Positions 29,723 to 38,037 of a stretch of 64,000 nucleotides of DNA are shown here, piece by piece. A model generated the notes under the pieces. That model worked only from the letters and a program-made list of their open reading frames with translations. It ran no database searches and had not been told where the DNA came from. The DNA is taken from NCBI RefSeq assembly GCF_005405265.1, contig NZ_BJDS01000007.1:62001-126000 (forward strand), given 5' to 3'. The DNA comes from Enterococcus songbeiensis (GTDB lineage: Bacteria; Bacillota; Bacilli; Lactobacillales; Enterococcaceae). The first letter of the stretch is position 1; every line of letters begins with the position of its first letter. The position numbers were made by a program, and so were the translations under genes.

Positions 29723-30478
29723 TTAAGAAAGGTGGACCCCTTTATCGACAAAAATCACTTCACCGATAATTCCACTGGACAGTGGGCTGATTAAAAAGGC
29801 ACAAGCATTGCCAACTTCTTCAATGGTAACACCCACATGATCTGGTGTACGATCCTCTGATAATTGGATTAGTTTTTGATAATCTTTCACACCAGTCACG
29901 GCCAAAGTCTTGATAGCACCGGCGGAAACTCCGTTGACGCGAATTCCTTTAGGAGATAATTCTGCGGCTAAATAGCGAACAGAGGCTTCTAACGCTGCTT
30001 TAGCAATCCCCATCATGTTGTAATTTGGCACAGCTCGCTGTGCACCAAGATAGGAAAGGGTGACAATACCGCTGTTTTCTGCCAAAATCGGTTGGGCATA
30101 GCGGGTGACCGCAATCAGAGAATAGGCACTGATATCTTGTGCCAACTGATAGCCATCGCGAGAAATTGCTGTCACTTCTCCAGACAAATCATCTTTGTTG
30201 GCATAAGCTACTGCATGGACCACACCATGAATTTCTCCCGCATACTCTTTGATTGTTTCAAATGCCTGTTGGATACTTTCATCACTGGCAACATCACATT
30301 CCACAACAAAATCGTTGGCATCAATCAGTTTTTGTAACGGTTTTTTCATCCGTTCATTTTGATACGTATAGATTACTTCAGCTCCTTGTTGGCGAAGTGC
30401 TTGGGCACAACCCCAGGCGATGCTGCGTTTATTTGCCACACCCATTACGACAATTTTTTTTCCACTTAAAAAACTCAT
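29723..30478 (-). CDS. fabI: Enoyl-ACP reductase (FabI)
   Basis: The 251-aa NADH-dependent reductase completes each fatty-acid elongation cycle and is the triclosan target. It has VMGVANKRSIAWG for the cofactor and the Tyr153-x6-Lys160 active-site pair (YNMMGIAK). It is transcribed divergently from fabZ. The promoter (TTGACA, 17 bp, AATAAT) overlaps a FabT-like box, and the roughly 150-base leader contains a diverged copy of the 103-bp repeat seen near rlmL. Confidence 0.94.
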   Translation of the reverse strand: MSFLSGKKIVVMGVANKRSIAWGCAQALRQQGAEVIYTYQNERMKKPLQKLIDANDFVVECDVASDESIQQAFETIKEYAGEIHGVVHAVAYANKDDLSGEVTAISRDGYQLAQDISAYSLIAVTRYAQPILAENSGIVTLSYLGAQRAVPNYNMMGIAKAALEASVRYLAAELSPKGIRVNGVSAGAIKTLAVTGVKDYQKLIQLSEDRTPDHVGVTIEEVGNACAFLISPLSSGIIGEVIFVDKGVHLS

Positions 30479-30486
30479 GTTTCCAC

Positions 30487-30590
30487 TCCTTATTCATGTT
30501 TGTATTAAATTTTCATACCGTATACCATTCCACTAGACGTTTTGGAGAAAGTAGAACTGGCATCCTTATTCCTATCTGTAGTAAATTTTA
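30487..30590 (-). repeat. Diverged copy of the rlmL-type leader repeat, in the fabI 5' leader
   Basis: Reading the minus strand, an AAGGATG start at 30567-30561 is followed by CAGTTCTACTT, GTCTAGTGGAATG, TATACGGT and AAAATTTAATACA, all shared with the 103-bp unit at 56561-56763. This copy has 76 bases between its AGGA starts, because the AAATTTTC-type hairpin is missing. Before it (30566-30590) lies the tail of a further, decayed unit. The end of the element, AATAAGGAGTGG, provides the fabI Shine-Dalgarno sequence. Confidence 0.75.
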
Positions 30591-30639
30591 CGACGGATAG
30601 TATTGTTTAAAATGATTCTCTGGTTTTTAACCTTGCTTT

Positions 30640-30668
30640 ATTATTAGCTAATATGGTTTGATTGTCAA
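30640..30668 (-). promoter_or_regulatory. fabI promoter
   Basis: On the minus strand TTGACA (plus-strand 30663-30668) is followed after 17 bp by AATAAT (30640-30645). The -35 sits inside the first FabT-like box. Confidence 0.65.
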
Positions 30669-30675
30669 ACTAATT
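30653..30675. promoter_or_regulatory. FabT-like operator 1
   Basis: GTTTGA and TCAAAC form perfect arms around TTG (30656-30670), and the flanking TAATT fits the FabT pattern (AGTTTGA, three bases, TCAAACT) known from streptococci and enterococci. It covers the fabI -35. Confidence 0.7.
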
Positions 30676-30717
30676 TTTTCTAATTAAATACTAATTTGCC
30701 ATATTTATTTGAATATG

Positions 30718-30738
30718 TTACTTTGATTATCAAAGTAA
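30718..30738. promoter_or_regulatory. FabT-like operator 2
   Basis: A perfect 9-3-9 palindrome: arms TTACTTTGA and TCAAAGTAA around TTA. It lies 32-52 bases before the fabZ start and probably overlaps the fabZ promoter. Confidence 0.7.
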
Positions 30739-30768
30739 TTAACTTTTAAAATTGTAAGGAGACGACCA

Positions 30769-31209
30769 ATGAAAAAAGCCTTAACAGAAGTTGAAGTAAT
30801 GGAATTGATTCCGAATCGCTATCCGATTTTTTATATTGACTATGTGGACGAACTGGAGCCTGGAAAAAAAATCATTGCAACGAAAAATGTTACGATGAAT
30901 GAAGATTTTTTCCAAGGTCATTTTCCTGGAAATCCTGTGATGCCAGGTGCCTTGATTTTAGAAACATTGGCGCAGGCAGGGTCCATTCTTATTTTAAAAA
31001 CGGAAGAATTTCTAGGCAGAACGGCTTACATCGGTGGAATCAACAAAGCAAAATTCCGACGAAAAGTGACACCGGGGGATGTTCTGAAATTAATGTTTGA
31101 AATTACGAAAATCAAAGGAAGCGTTGGCACAGCACAGGCAATAGCAACAGTAGAAGGAGAAAAGGCTGCTGAATGTGAGTTTACATTTATTGTCGGTGAT
31201 CAGAAATAA
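30769..31209 (+). CDS. 3-hydroxyacyl-ACP dehydratase, FabZ family (possibly FabN-type)
   Basis: The 146-aa hot-dog protein dehydrates beta-hydroxyacyl-ACP. His51 in GHFPGNPVMPG and Glu65 in LILETLAQ are the catalytic pair. The entry segment reads PNRYPIFYIDYV instead of the usual PHRYPFLLVDRV. In Enterococcus faecalis a FabZ homologue (FabN) near fabI also isomerises the double bond to allow unsaturated fatty acids; the position next to fabI suggests this could be that enzyme. There is no fabO (FabF1) between them here, and isomerase activity cannot be read from sequence. Confidence 0.88.
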   Translation: MKKALTEVEVMELIPNRYPIFYIDYVDELEPGKKIIATKNVTMNEDFFQGHFPGNPVMPGALILETLAQAGSILILKTEEFLGRTAYIGGINKAKFRRKVTPGDVLKLMFEITKIKGSVGTAQAIATVEGEKAAECEFTFIVGDQK

Positions 31210-31251
31210 AAAAGAACTTTTCGCTTTTTTACTGGCGAAAAGTTCTTTTTT
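31208..31251. terminator. Perfect bidirectional terminator
   Basis: A 17-bp perfect stem (31208-31224 with 31235-31251) with A- and T-runs at its ends separates fabZ from the convergent lipoprotein gene. Confidence 0.92.
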
Positions 31252-31266
31252 GTATCTGTTGAAAAT

Positions 31267-32007
31267 TTATTTTGCTTCTTGCAGAATTTTGATGGATTCG
31301 ATTTTAACCGGGTTTTTTGGAGTGGAATCTTCTCCCTGACTATTTGCTTCGCCGGTAGTTTCAGCTTTGGCAATTTTATCAACGACGTCCATTCCTTCGA
31401 TGACTTGACCAAATACGGTGTATTGACCGTCTAGACTTGGTGCACCGCCTTCTTTATATGTTTCGATAATTTTCTCCGGCGTAAATTGTTTTGCTAAATT
31501 ACCGGACATATCGTCATGGTTTTGGACGATAAAAAATTGACTTCCGATGCTGTTAGGTTGGCTTGACTGTGCCATGGATAGAGCGCCACGAATATTGTAT
31601 AACTGGTTGGAAATCTCAGGCCCGAATCCTTCGCCCCAAATACTTTCGCCACCAGAACCGTCGCCTTTTGGATCACCGCCTTGAATCATAAAATCTTCAA
31701 CCACTCGGTGGAAAGTCAACCCATCATAGTAACCATCTTTGGCATGAGTTACAAAATTTTCAACGGCTTTTGGTGCTTGTTCTGGAAAAAGTTTGATTTT
31801 GATTGAACCGTCAGTCGTGACCATTTCAATCAAATCTTCATTTTCTGCCACTTCTGTACTTAGTTGTGGAAGTTCTACTTTACTTAAGTCAACGGAGGAT
31901 TCCGTTGTTTGTTCTGAACTACTGCTTGTTGTTTGTTGATTGCCACAGGCGCCTAAGAAAAAAGTTGCTGCGATCGAACCAAAAATAAGCCATTTTTTTG
32001 TTTTCAT
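31267..32007 (-). CDS. Cyclophilin-type peptidyl-prolyl isomerase lipoprotein
   Basis: The 246-aa protein starts with a lipoprotein signal and lipobox LGAC (Cys21), then a Ser/Thr-rich linker (residues about 22-40), then a cyclophilin domain with FHRVVEDFMIQGGDP, GALSMAQSSQPNSIGSQFFI and YTVFGQVIEGMDVVDKI. It would assist folding of exported proteins on the outer membrane face. The start is ATG 32007; the frame runs further upstream but AAAGGAAAAAC lies just before this ATG. Confidence 0.9.
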   Translation of the reverse strand: MKTKKWLIFGSIAATFFLGACGNQQTTSSSSEQTTESSVDLSKVELPQLSTEVAENEDLIEMVTTDGSIKIKLFPEQAPKAVENFVTHAKDGYYDGLTFHRVVEDFMIQGGDPKGDGSGGESIWGEGFGPEISNQLYNIRGALSMAQSSQPNSIGSQFFIVQNHDDMSGNLAKQFTPEKIIETYKEGGAPSLDGQYTVFGQVIEGMDVVDKIAKAETTGEANSQGEDSTPKNPVKIESIKILQEAK

Positions 32008-32125
32008 TTGTTTTTCCTTTCTCATTTGTATTCTAGATAAGGATAACAAATATCTAAAAGACTGACTAGTCTTTCTAAAAAAAATCAGTAAAAGGAAAGG
32101 TGTAGACCAAATTAAAGCAGAATGA

Positions 32126-32131
32126 TATAAT
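32126..32131 (+). promoter_or_regulatory. Extended -10 promoter of mupG
   Basis: TGATATAAT gives TG, one base, then a consensus TATAAT hexamer at 32126-32131. The -35 position is weak, and transcription would begin about 35-40 bases before the start codon. Confidence 0.5.
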
Positions 32132-32175
32132 GAAAGTGCATTCAAAAAAAGCAGTAAATACTAGGAGGAAACACA

Positions 32176-33267
32176 ATGGGAAAATTAGGTATTTCGATTT
32201 ATCCAGAACGTTCAACGTTTGAAAAGGACAAAACATATTTAGAGCTAGCGCATAAATATGGATTTAAACGGGTATTTACCAGTCTTTTGCAAATCAAAGA
32301 CGACAAAGAAAAAGTATTAGCTGAATTTAAACGTGTAGTTGATTACGCAAACAGCTTGGATATGGAAGTCATGGTGGATATTAATCCAGCTTTGTTTGAA
32401 CAATTAGATATTTCCTATGACGATTTATCCTTCTTTAAAGATCTCGGTGCTGACGGGGTACGATTGGACGTTGGGTTTACTGGAGCAGAAGAAGCTCGGA
32501 TGACTCGAAATCCTTATGGCATCAAAATCGAGATCAATATGAGCAGCGGAACAAATTATGTAGATAACATCATGAGCTACTCACCAAATACGAATCATTT
32601 ACTGGGTTCACATAATTTTTATCCTCATCGTTATTCTGGCTTGAGCTATGATCATTTTGTTTATTGCTCAGAAAAATTCCGTAAATATAATTTGAACACT
32701 ATGGCGTTTGTCAACTCTCATGACGCAACCTTTGGACCATGGCCAACACAAGACGGCCTTTGTTCTTTGGAAGACCATCGAGAACTAGAAATCGCAACTC
32801 AAGTAAAACATTTAATGCTGACCGGCTTGATCGATGATATCACGATTGGAAATGCCTACGCGTCAGAACGAGAATTACAAGCGATGGCAGAAGCCTTCAC
32901 TTCACCATACCCAACATTGAAAGTCGATGTGGCAGAAGATATTTTAGAAAATGAACGGATTTGTTTGTTCGACAACCTACACAGCTACCGTGGGGATCGT
33001 TCCGAATATATCCTACGTTCAACAATGACTCGGGTATATTACAAAGACAAAGAATTTCCGCCTCATAACACAAAAGATATGACTCGTGGCGATGTGTTGA
33101 TTGATAATGTAGAATTTGGTCAATACAAAGGGGAAACACAAATTGCGTTGAAGGACATGAAAAATGACGGTCGCGTAAACGTTGTCGGACGAATTGCCGA
33201 TGACGAATTATTTTTGCTGAATTTCATTAAACCTTGGTCTAACTTTAAACTGATTGAAAACAAATAA
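32176..33267 (+). CDS. mupG: MupG-type 6-phospho-N-acetylmuramidase (DUF871)
   Basis: The 363-aa TIM-barrel protein belongs to the DUF871 family, shown in Staphylococcus aureus to be a 6-phospho-muramidase that splits MurNAc-6-phosphate-GlcNAc during cell-wall recycling. Recognisable parts are GISIYPERST at the start, VMVDINPALF, GADGVRLDVGF and LLGSHNFYPHRYSGLS in the barrel, and a C-terminal cyclophilin-like domain (MTRGDVLIDN). AGGAGG precedes the ATG. In S. aureus it lies with murQ and murP; no such neighbour is present here, so function rests on family alone. Confidence 0.85.
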   Translation: MGKLGISIYPERSTFEKDKTYLELAHKYGFKRVFTSLLQIKDDKEKVLAEFKRVVDYANSLDMEVMVDINPALFEQLDISYDDLSFFKDLGADGVRLDVGFTGAEEARMTRNPYGIKIEINMSSGTNYVDNIMSYSPNTNHLLGSHNFYPHRYSGLSYDHFVYCSEKFRKYNLNTMAFVNSHDATFGPWPTQDGLCSLEDHRELEIATQVKHLMLTGLIDDITIGNAYASERELQAMAEAFTSPYPTLKVDVAEDILENERICLFDNLHSYRGDRSEYILRSTMTRVYYKDKEFPPHNTKDMTRGDVLIDNVEFGQYKGETQIALKDMKNDGRVNVVGRIADDELFLLNFIKPWSNFKLIENK

Positions 33268-33312
33268 AAAAACTCGCTTGCAAGTCAGATCCGACTGCAA
33301 GCGAGTTTTTTG
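33266..33312. terminator. Bidirectional terminator between mupG and gap
   Basis: AAAAAACTCGCTTGCA pairs with TGCAAGCGAGTTTTTT, and AGTC/GACT extends the stem with one bulged A. Confidence 0.9.
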
Positions 33313-33331
33313 TCGATATTTGGATTAAAAA

Positions 33332-34342
33332 TTAAAGATTAGCGAATTTTTCCAACAAACGAATCATTTGGCAAGTGAAGCCATATTCATTGTCGTACCA
33401 AGCAACCGTTTTGACCAATTGGAAATCTCCGGCTGAAGTTACTTCTGTTTGAGTTGGATCAAAGATTGAACCTTCTGTCGTTCCAATAACATCAGTAGAA
33501 ACGATTTGACGATCATCGTAACCAAAGGAAGGATTGTCCACCGTATGTTTCTTGATTGCTTCGTTTACTTCCTCTGCAGTCACCTTAGTTTTCAAAATTG
33601 AAACGAGCTCCGTCAAGGAACCATCAACAACAGGAACCCGTTGTGCATGTCCTTGCAGTTTTCCGTTCAATTCTGGAATAACTAAACCAATTGCTTTAGC
33701 TGCACCAGTAGAATGAGGAATGGTATTATCCGCAGCTGAACGAGCCGCCCGTAAATTTCCTCCACGAACAGGACCATCCAACAACATTTGGGTTGATGTA
33801 TAAGCATGAACCGTTGTCATTGTTCCAACTTCAATACCAAATTCATTATTTAAGAAATAAGCCATCGGTGCCAGACAGTTTGTGGTACAAGAACCTGCTG
33901 AGATAATGGTATCATCTGAGGTCAAGGTATCATCGTTGACATTGTAAACGATCGTCTTCATTTGTCCGGCAGGAGCTGAAATAACCACGCGTTTTACTCC
34001 GGCATCTAAATGGGCCTGTGCTTTTTCTTTCGATGTATAGAAACCAGTACATTCCAATACGATATCGACGCCATTATCTTTTGCCCAAGGGATCTTACTT
34101 GCATCAGGTTCGGCATAGACACGGGTTTCTTCACCATCGACCACAATCGAATTATCTGTTGCCGTAACAGTTCCTGGATAGGTTCCGTGAGTTGAATCAA
34201 ACTGTAGGAGCTGAGCTAACATCACTGGACTTGTTAAATCATTGATTGCAACAACTTCAATATCATCTGAAACTTCTTTGATTCGACGAAAGGCAAGACG
34301 TCCAATTCGTCCGAAACCGTTAATACCAACTTTTACTGTCAT
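33332..34342 (-). CDS. gap: Glyceraldehyde-3-phosphate dehydrogenase
   Basis: The 336-aa NAD-dependent enzyme runs the phosphorylating step of glycolysis. [10 protein letters not shown] binds NAD and SCTTNCLAP carries the catalytic Cys152. ATG 34342 is the start: GGAGGAAATTTT lies directly upstream and the longer frame would include it. The promoter TTGACA (plus-strand 34438-34443), 17 bp, CATGAT (34415-34420) is clear. It is monocistronic, without the usual pgk-tpi cluster next to it. Confidence 0.95.
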   Translation of the reverse strand: MTVKVGINGFGRIGRLAFRRIKEVSDDIEVVAINDLTSPVMLAQLLQFDSTHGTYPGTVTATDNSIVVDGEETRVYAEPDASKIPWAKDNGVDIVLECTGFYTSKEKAQAHLDAGVKRVVISAPAGQMKTIVYNVNDDTLTSDDTIISAGSCTTNCLAPMAYFLNNEFGIEVGTMTTVHAYTSTQMLLDGPVRGGNLRAARSAADNTIPHSTGAAKAIGLVIPELNGKLQGHAQRVPVVDGSLTELVSILKTKVTAEEVNEAIKKHTVDNPSFGYDDRQIVSTDVIGTTEGSIFDPTQTEVTSAGDFQLVKTVAWYDNEYGFTCQMIRLLEKFANL

Positions 34343-34414
34343 AAAATTTCCTCCCTGGTGCATGATTTATTTTTTATAAAACCTTCCATTTTGAAAAGGC
34401 TTTATTCTATTAAT

Positions 34415-34443
34415 ATCATGACTGCAACCAGCTTTTTTGTCAA
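34415..34443 (-). promoter_or_regulatory. gap promoter
   Basis: On the minus strand a consensus TTGACA is followed after 17 bp by CATGAT. Confidence 0.6.
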
Positions 34444-34485
34444 AGAATTCGTCTTTTGTGAGAAAAAAAGAAAGCAAAAAATAAT

Positions 34486-34519
34486 TGAAACTTTTCAACG
34501 GCTATTGGACACTAATGGG
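34486..34519 (+). promoter_or_regulatory. Candidate ECF-type promoter of the sigma factor gene
   Basis: TGAAACTTTTC begins at 34486 and matches the -35 element typical of SigW/SigX/SigV-type factors. The -10 region (GGACACTAA, about 34507-34515) lacks the usual CGTC, so the match is partial. Autoregulation is plausible. Confidence 0.4.
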
Positions 34520-34540
34520 GTGTAAAGGAGGGATAATGCA

Positions 34541-35080
34541 GTGCCGAAAATGACAGAAAAACAATTAGAATTAGCAAAGTTAGCGGTTAAAGGAAACAAA
34601 ACTGCTTACGAGGAATTGTTGATTCAAGAATATGACTATATTTATCGAACAGCATTTCTTTATCTACACTCACAAGAAGATGCTCTGGATGCCGTTCAGG
34701 AAGCGACTTTCCAGGGAATGCGAACTATACGCAAGTTGGTACAACCCGAATATTTTTATACATGGTTTACCAGAATTCTGATTCGCACTTCCGGGAAAAT
34801 TTTGACCAAACGTGGAAATACTCAGCAAATACCGCTTGAAGAGGTTGCGGTACCCATTGAAGATTTCAGTGGTTCGTCCGAAACAAGCATGGATCTTACG
34901 GAAGCAATGAAAAAAATCAATCAAAATTATCGAGAAGTGTTGCAATTATTTTATTATCAGGATTTTTCTATTAAAGAGATCAGCCGCTTATTAAAAATAC
35001 CAGAAGGAACCGTGAAAACCTATCTGGCTCGTGGTCGTCAACAACTTCAACAGTTTTTAGGAGGAAATTATTATGAATGA
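34541..35080 (+). CDS. ECF-type sigma-70 family RNA polymerase sigma factor
   Basis: The 179-aa protein has sigma region 2 at about 20-90 (YDYIYRTAFLYLHSQEDALDAVQEATF) and region 4 at about 125-175 (REVLQLFYYQDFSIKEISRLLKIPEGTVKTYLARGRQQL). There is no region 1 or 3, as in extracytoplasmic function factors. GTG 34541 is chosen because AAAGGAGGGA stands at the right distance. It overlaps the next gene by eight bases, so the two are coupled. It could be the species' SigV or another ECF member; sequence alone does not decide. Confidence 0.88.
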   Translation: MPKMTEKQLELAKLAVKGNKTAYEELLIQEYDYIYRTAFLYLHSQEDALDAVQEATFQGMRTIRKLVQPEYFYTWFTRILIRTSGKILTKRGNTQQIPLEEVAVPIEDFSGSSETSMDLTEAMKKINQNYREVLQLFYYQDFSIKEISRLLKIPEGTVKTYLARGRQQLQQFLGGNYYE

Positions 35081-36413
35081 AAAAAAGATAATAAAAGAAA
35101 TGATCGAACAAATTCCAGTACCACGTCAAAAAGTAATCGATGCGATTCATAGTGGAACAAAACGAAGTCCATTTTATAGCAAGAGGAAACGCGGTCAAAT
35201 CCGCTTATCAATTGGCTTAGTTGCAGCACTCACACTCTTTTTTGCCAGTGGTTTCATCAACCCCACTATTGGACGCGCGTTCGCTCAACTTCCGTGGATT
35301 GGTCATTTTTATGCGCGAAATGGAGACTCTCTTGGTGAGATGATGCTAGAGGAGGGGAAAACACAGGCCTTAAATCTGACTGAAACAAAAAATGGCATAA
35401 ACGTCACAGTGAATGATGCGTATTATGAGGGGGATATTCTCTCATTTACTGGAACCGTTACGGGAGATATTCCCAATTTAAATAAGGAAAATGAACTTTC
35501 TTTGGAAATCGCCGAACAAAAAATAGCAGTAAGTGAAGGAACAGCGTTTGAAGAAATAAAGAATGGGTATAAGTTTCAAATCCATCAAAGATTGTCCTCA
35601 GAGCAAATTCCCGATGCTTCCACATTTTTATTAGAGATTACAACCATTAATGGTGTTAAAGGGCCGTGGACTTTCTCTATTCCTCTGAAACAATCAAAAG
35701 GGGAAAAAATTGACGTAGATAAAACGCTCGATTTTGGGGTTGATGGACTCAAGTATCAACTTGTTTCACTTAACCCGTCTGAAAAAATCAGCACATTGGA
35801 TGTTCAAATCAATCAGTCAAAAACTGATGCGACGATTGAAGGAATGAAAATCCTCGATGAGGAGGGAAATGATCTTTTATTTTCTAAAAACAGCCAACTC
35901 CTTGATAATGGAAATCAACGTTTACAGTTAAAGGAACTTCCGAAAAAGAATACCAAGTATACATTTGAAGCTGTATATGAACAAAATGAGTACTCAAAAT
36001 TAATCTCCCTGGAAGATAAACAAACACTCTTAACGTCTTCCTTTGATCTTTTGAGCTTCCAGTTGCTCAACAGCAAAGTAGAAAATGGCAAGGCAGTCAT
36101 TACCTATCAAGTAAAACATGCACCAAAAAAATCAGCGTTTGTCCATAACCTTGGGTATTGTCTACGTATCTCAACGAAAGACTATCATGCTATTTCGGAT
36201 AATAATACTGATGCATCTGATAATGCTAGTCAAACAAGTAGTCAGGTGAAAGTGATTGATGGGGAAAAAGGAATCTATCAAAATACGTTTGATTTAACTG
36301 AGAAAGAGCAACTAACCACTGCCGCCTTGAATGAATTATATTTTAGCGTGAAGTTTGATGAAGGAATCACAGAAACTCAGACAGTAAAAGCATCTGTCAT
36401 TTTTTATCAATAA
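35073..36413 (+). CDS. DUF4179-type membrane protein, probable anti-sigma partner
   Basis: The 446-aa protein has a short cytosolic N-terminus (residues 1-40), a single membrane helix at 43-63 and a large extracellular domain. This is the DUF4179 layout often encoded after ECF sigma genes in Firmicutes. The overlap with the sigma gene and the topology suggest it holds the sigma factor inactive until an envelope signal. No RsiV-like lysozyme-binding domain is recognised. The signal is unknown and the anti-sigma role is inferred from context. Confidence 0.8.
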   Translation: MNEKKIIKEMIEQIPVPRQKVIDAIHSGTKRSPFYSKRKRGQIRLSIGLVAALTLFFASGFINPTIGRAFAQLPWIGHFYARNGDSLGEMMLEEGKTQALNLTETKNGINVTVNDAYYEGDILSFTGTVTGDIPNLNKENELSLEIAEQKIAVSEGTAFEEIKNGYKFQIHQRLSSEQIPDASTFLLEITTINGVKGPWTFSIPLKQSKGEKIDVDKTLDFGVDGLKYQLVSLNPSEKISTLDVQINQSKTDATIEGMKILDEEGNDLLFSKNSQLLDNGNQRLQLKELPKKNTKYTFEAVYEQNEYSKLISLEDKQTLLTSSFDLLSFQLLNSKVENGKAVITYQVKHAPKKSAFVHNLGYCLRISTKDYHAISDNNTDASDNASQTSSQVKVIDGEKGIYQNTFDLTEKEQLTTAALNELYFSVKFDEGITETQTVKASVIFYQ

Positions 36414-36523
36414 AAAGAGAAAAACTTCCTAAAGTTCTTCCAACTTTCCTAGTCAATTCGTTGATTCTATGGTACATTGAATCGGCGCATGCGAAATTGT
36501 TTCTGAAAAACAATAAGTAGACG

Positions 36524-36544
36524 ATAGCGGTTGTTTTCCGCTAT
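36524..36544 (+). promoter_or_regulatory. Inverted repeat over the obg promoter
   Basis: ATAGCGG and CCGCTAT are perfect arms around TTGTTTT. The right arm overlaps the first bases of TATAAT (36542-36547), the likely obg -10. Just upstream another inverted repeat, ATTGTTT with AAACAAT, lies around 36497-36515. Both could be operators or RNA hairpins; the cognate factor is unknown. Confidence 0.45.
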
Positions 36545-36578
36545 AATAAATAGGAATTGAAGTGAGGAGGACAAGAAA

Positions 36579-37892
36579 ATGTCCATGTTTTTAGATCAAG
36601 TGACCATTGACGTAAAAGCCGGAAAAGGCGGTGACGGCATGGTGGCATTTAGAAGAGAGAAATATGTTCCAGACGGCGGACCGGCCGGTGGGGATGGCGG
36701 GCACGGCGGCGATATTATTTTAGTCGTTGACGAAGGCTTACGGACGTTGATGGATTTTCGTTACAATCGTCATTTTAAAGCATTATCTGGCGAAAACGGT
36801 ATGAGTAAAGGAATGCACGGTAGAGGAGCAGAAGATACCTTTGTTAAGGTGCCACCTGGTACAACAGTTCGTGATGCTGAAACTGGTGCATTACTGGGTG
36901 ATTTGGTTGATGAGGGTCAGACATTAGTCATCGCAAAAGGTGGTCGAGGCGGCCGAGGAAATACCCGGTTTGCTTCACCCAAAAATCCTGCACCTGAATT
37001 AGCAGAAAATGGTGAACCCGGACAAGAACGAAAACTTGAATTAGAGTTAAAAGTTTTGGCGGATGTTGGTTTGGTTGGATTCCCTTCTGTTGGAAAATCT
37101 ACCTTATTATCAGTTATTTCATCTGCCCGTCCTAAAATCGATGCCTATCATTTTACTACCTTGGTGCCAAACCTTGGTATGGTAACTTCTTCTGATGGAC
37201 GGAGTTATGCCGTAGCTGATTTACCAGGATTGATTGAAGGAGCGTCTCAAGGTGTAGGATTAGGGACTCAATTTTTGCGGCACATCGAACGGACACGTGT
37301 TATTTTGCATGTAATCGATATGAGTGGCATGGAAGGTCGAGATCCCTACGAAGACTATCTGGCAATCAACAAAGAATTAGCTTCACATAATTTGCGTTTG
37401 ATGGAACGTCCGCAAATTATCGTAGCAAATAAAATGGATATGCCGGAATCTGAAGAAAATCTGAAGAAGTTTAAGAAACAGATTGCAAAAGAAAAAACCG
37501 ATGAATATGCAGATGATCTGCCAATTTTTCCAATCTCCAGTGTGACCCGCAAAGGAATCAATGCTTTACTAAATGCTACGGCTGATTTATTAGAAGTAAC
37601 GCCAGAGTTTCCTCTTTATGAAGAAGAACTGGAAGAAGATGCAGTACATTACGGTTTTACTGCAGAAGGTCCTGAATTTGAAATCGATCGTGAACCTGAT
37701 GCTTCATGGACGCTTTCTGGCGAGAAAATCGAAAAACTATTCCAGATGACGAATTTCGACCATGATGAGACGGTGATGCGCTTTGCCCGTCAATTGCGAG
37801 GATTAGGTGTGGACGAAGCCTTACGTGCCCGTGGAGCAAAAGATGGCGATATCGTTCGGATTGGTAATTTTGAATTTGAATTTGTTGAATAA
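36579..37892 (+). CDS. obg: GTPase Obg (CgtA)
   Basis: The 437-aa GTPase has three domains: the glycine-rich Obg fold ([16 protein letters not shown], residues 1-160), the GTPase domain with GFPSVGKST (G1), DLPGLIEGA (G3) and NKMD (G4), and the C-terminal OCT domain from about 350. It binds the 50S subunit and influences ribosome assembly and the stringent response. The third residue of the start motif (MSMFLDQ) and the GAGGAGG upstream fix ATG 36579. Confidence 0.96.
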   Translation: MSMFLDQVTIDVKAGKGGDGMVAFRREKYVPDGGPAGGDGGHGGDIILVVDEGLRTLMDFRYNRHFKALSGENGMSKGMHGRGAEDTFVKVPPGTTVRDAETGALLGDLVDEGQTLVIAKGGRGGRGNTRFASPKNPAPELAENGEPGQERKLELELKVLADVGLVGFPSVGKSTLLSVISSARPKIDAYHFTTLVPNLGMVTSSDGRSYAVADLPGLIEGASQGVGLGTQFLRHIERTRVILHVIDMSGMEGRDPYEDYLAINKELASHNLRLMERPQIIVANKMDMPESEENLKKFKKQIAKEKTDEYADDLPIFPISSVTRKGINALLNATADLLEVTPEFPLYEEELEEDAVHYGFTAEGPEFEIDREPDASWTLSGEKIEKLFQMTNFDHDETVMRFARQLRGLGVDEALRARGAKDGDIVRIGNFEFEFVE

Positions 37893-37928
37893 GCAATTTG
37901 CAAAAAGAGTGGATGAGTTAAAATAGCG

Positions 37929-37964
37929 AAAACCAGTTTATGAGCAATCATGAACTGGTTTTTT
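37929..37964 (+). terminator. Terminator after obg
   Basis: AAAACCAGTTTATGA pairs over 15 bp with TCATGAACTGGTTTT, with a T-run after it. Confidence 0.9.
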
Positions 37965-38037
37965 AAGTGCTTTCTTTTCCCATTCTTGCAAATTACTGGT
38001 AAAATTTAAGAGAATAAAATAACGGAGGACTGAGAAT

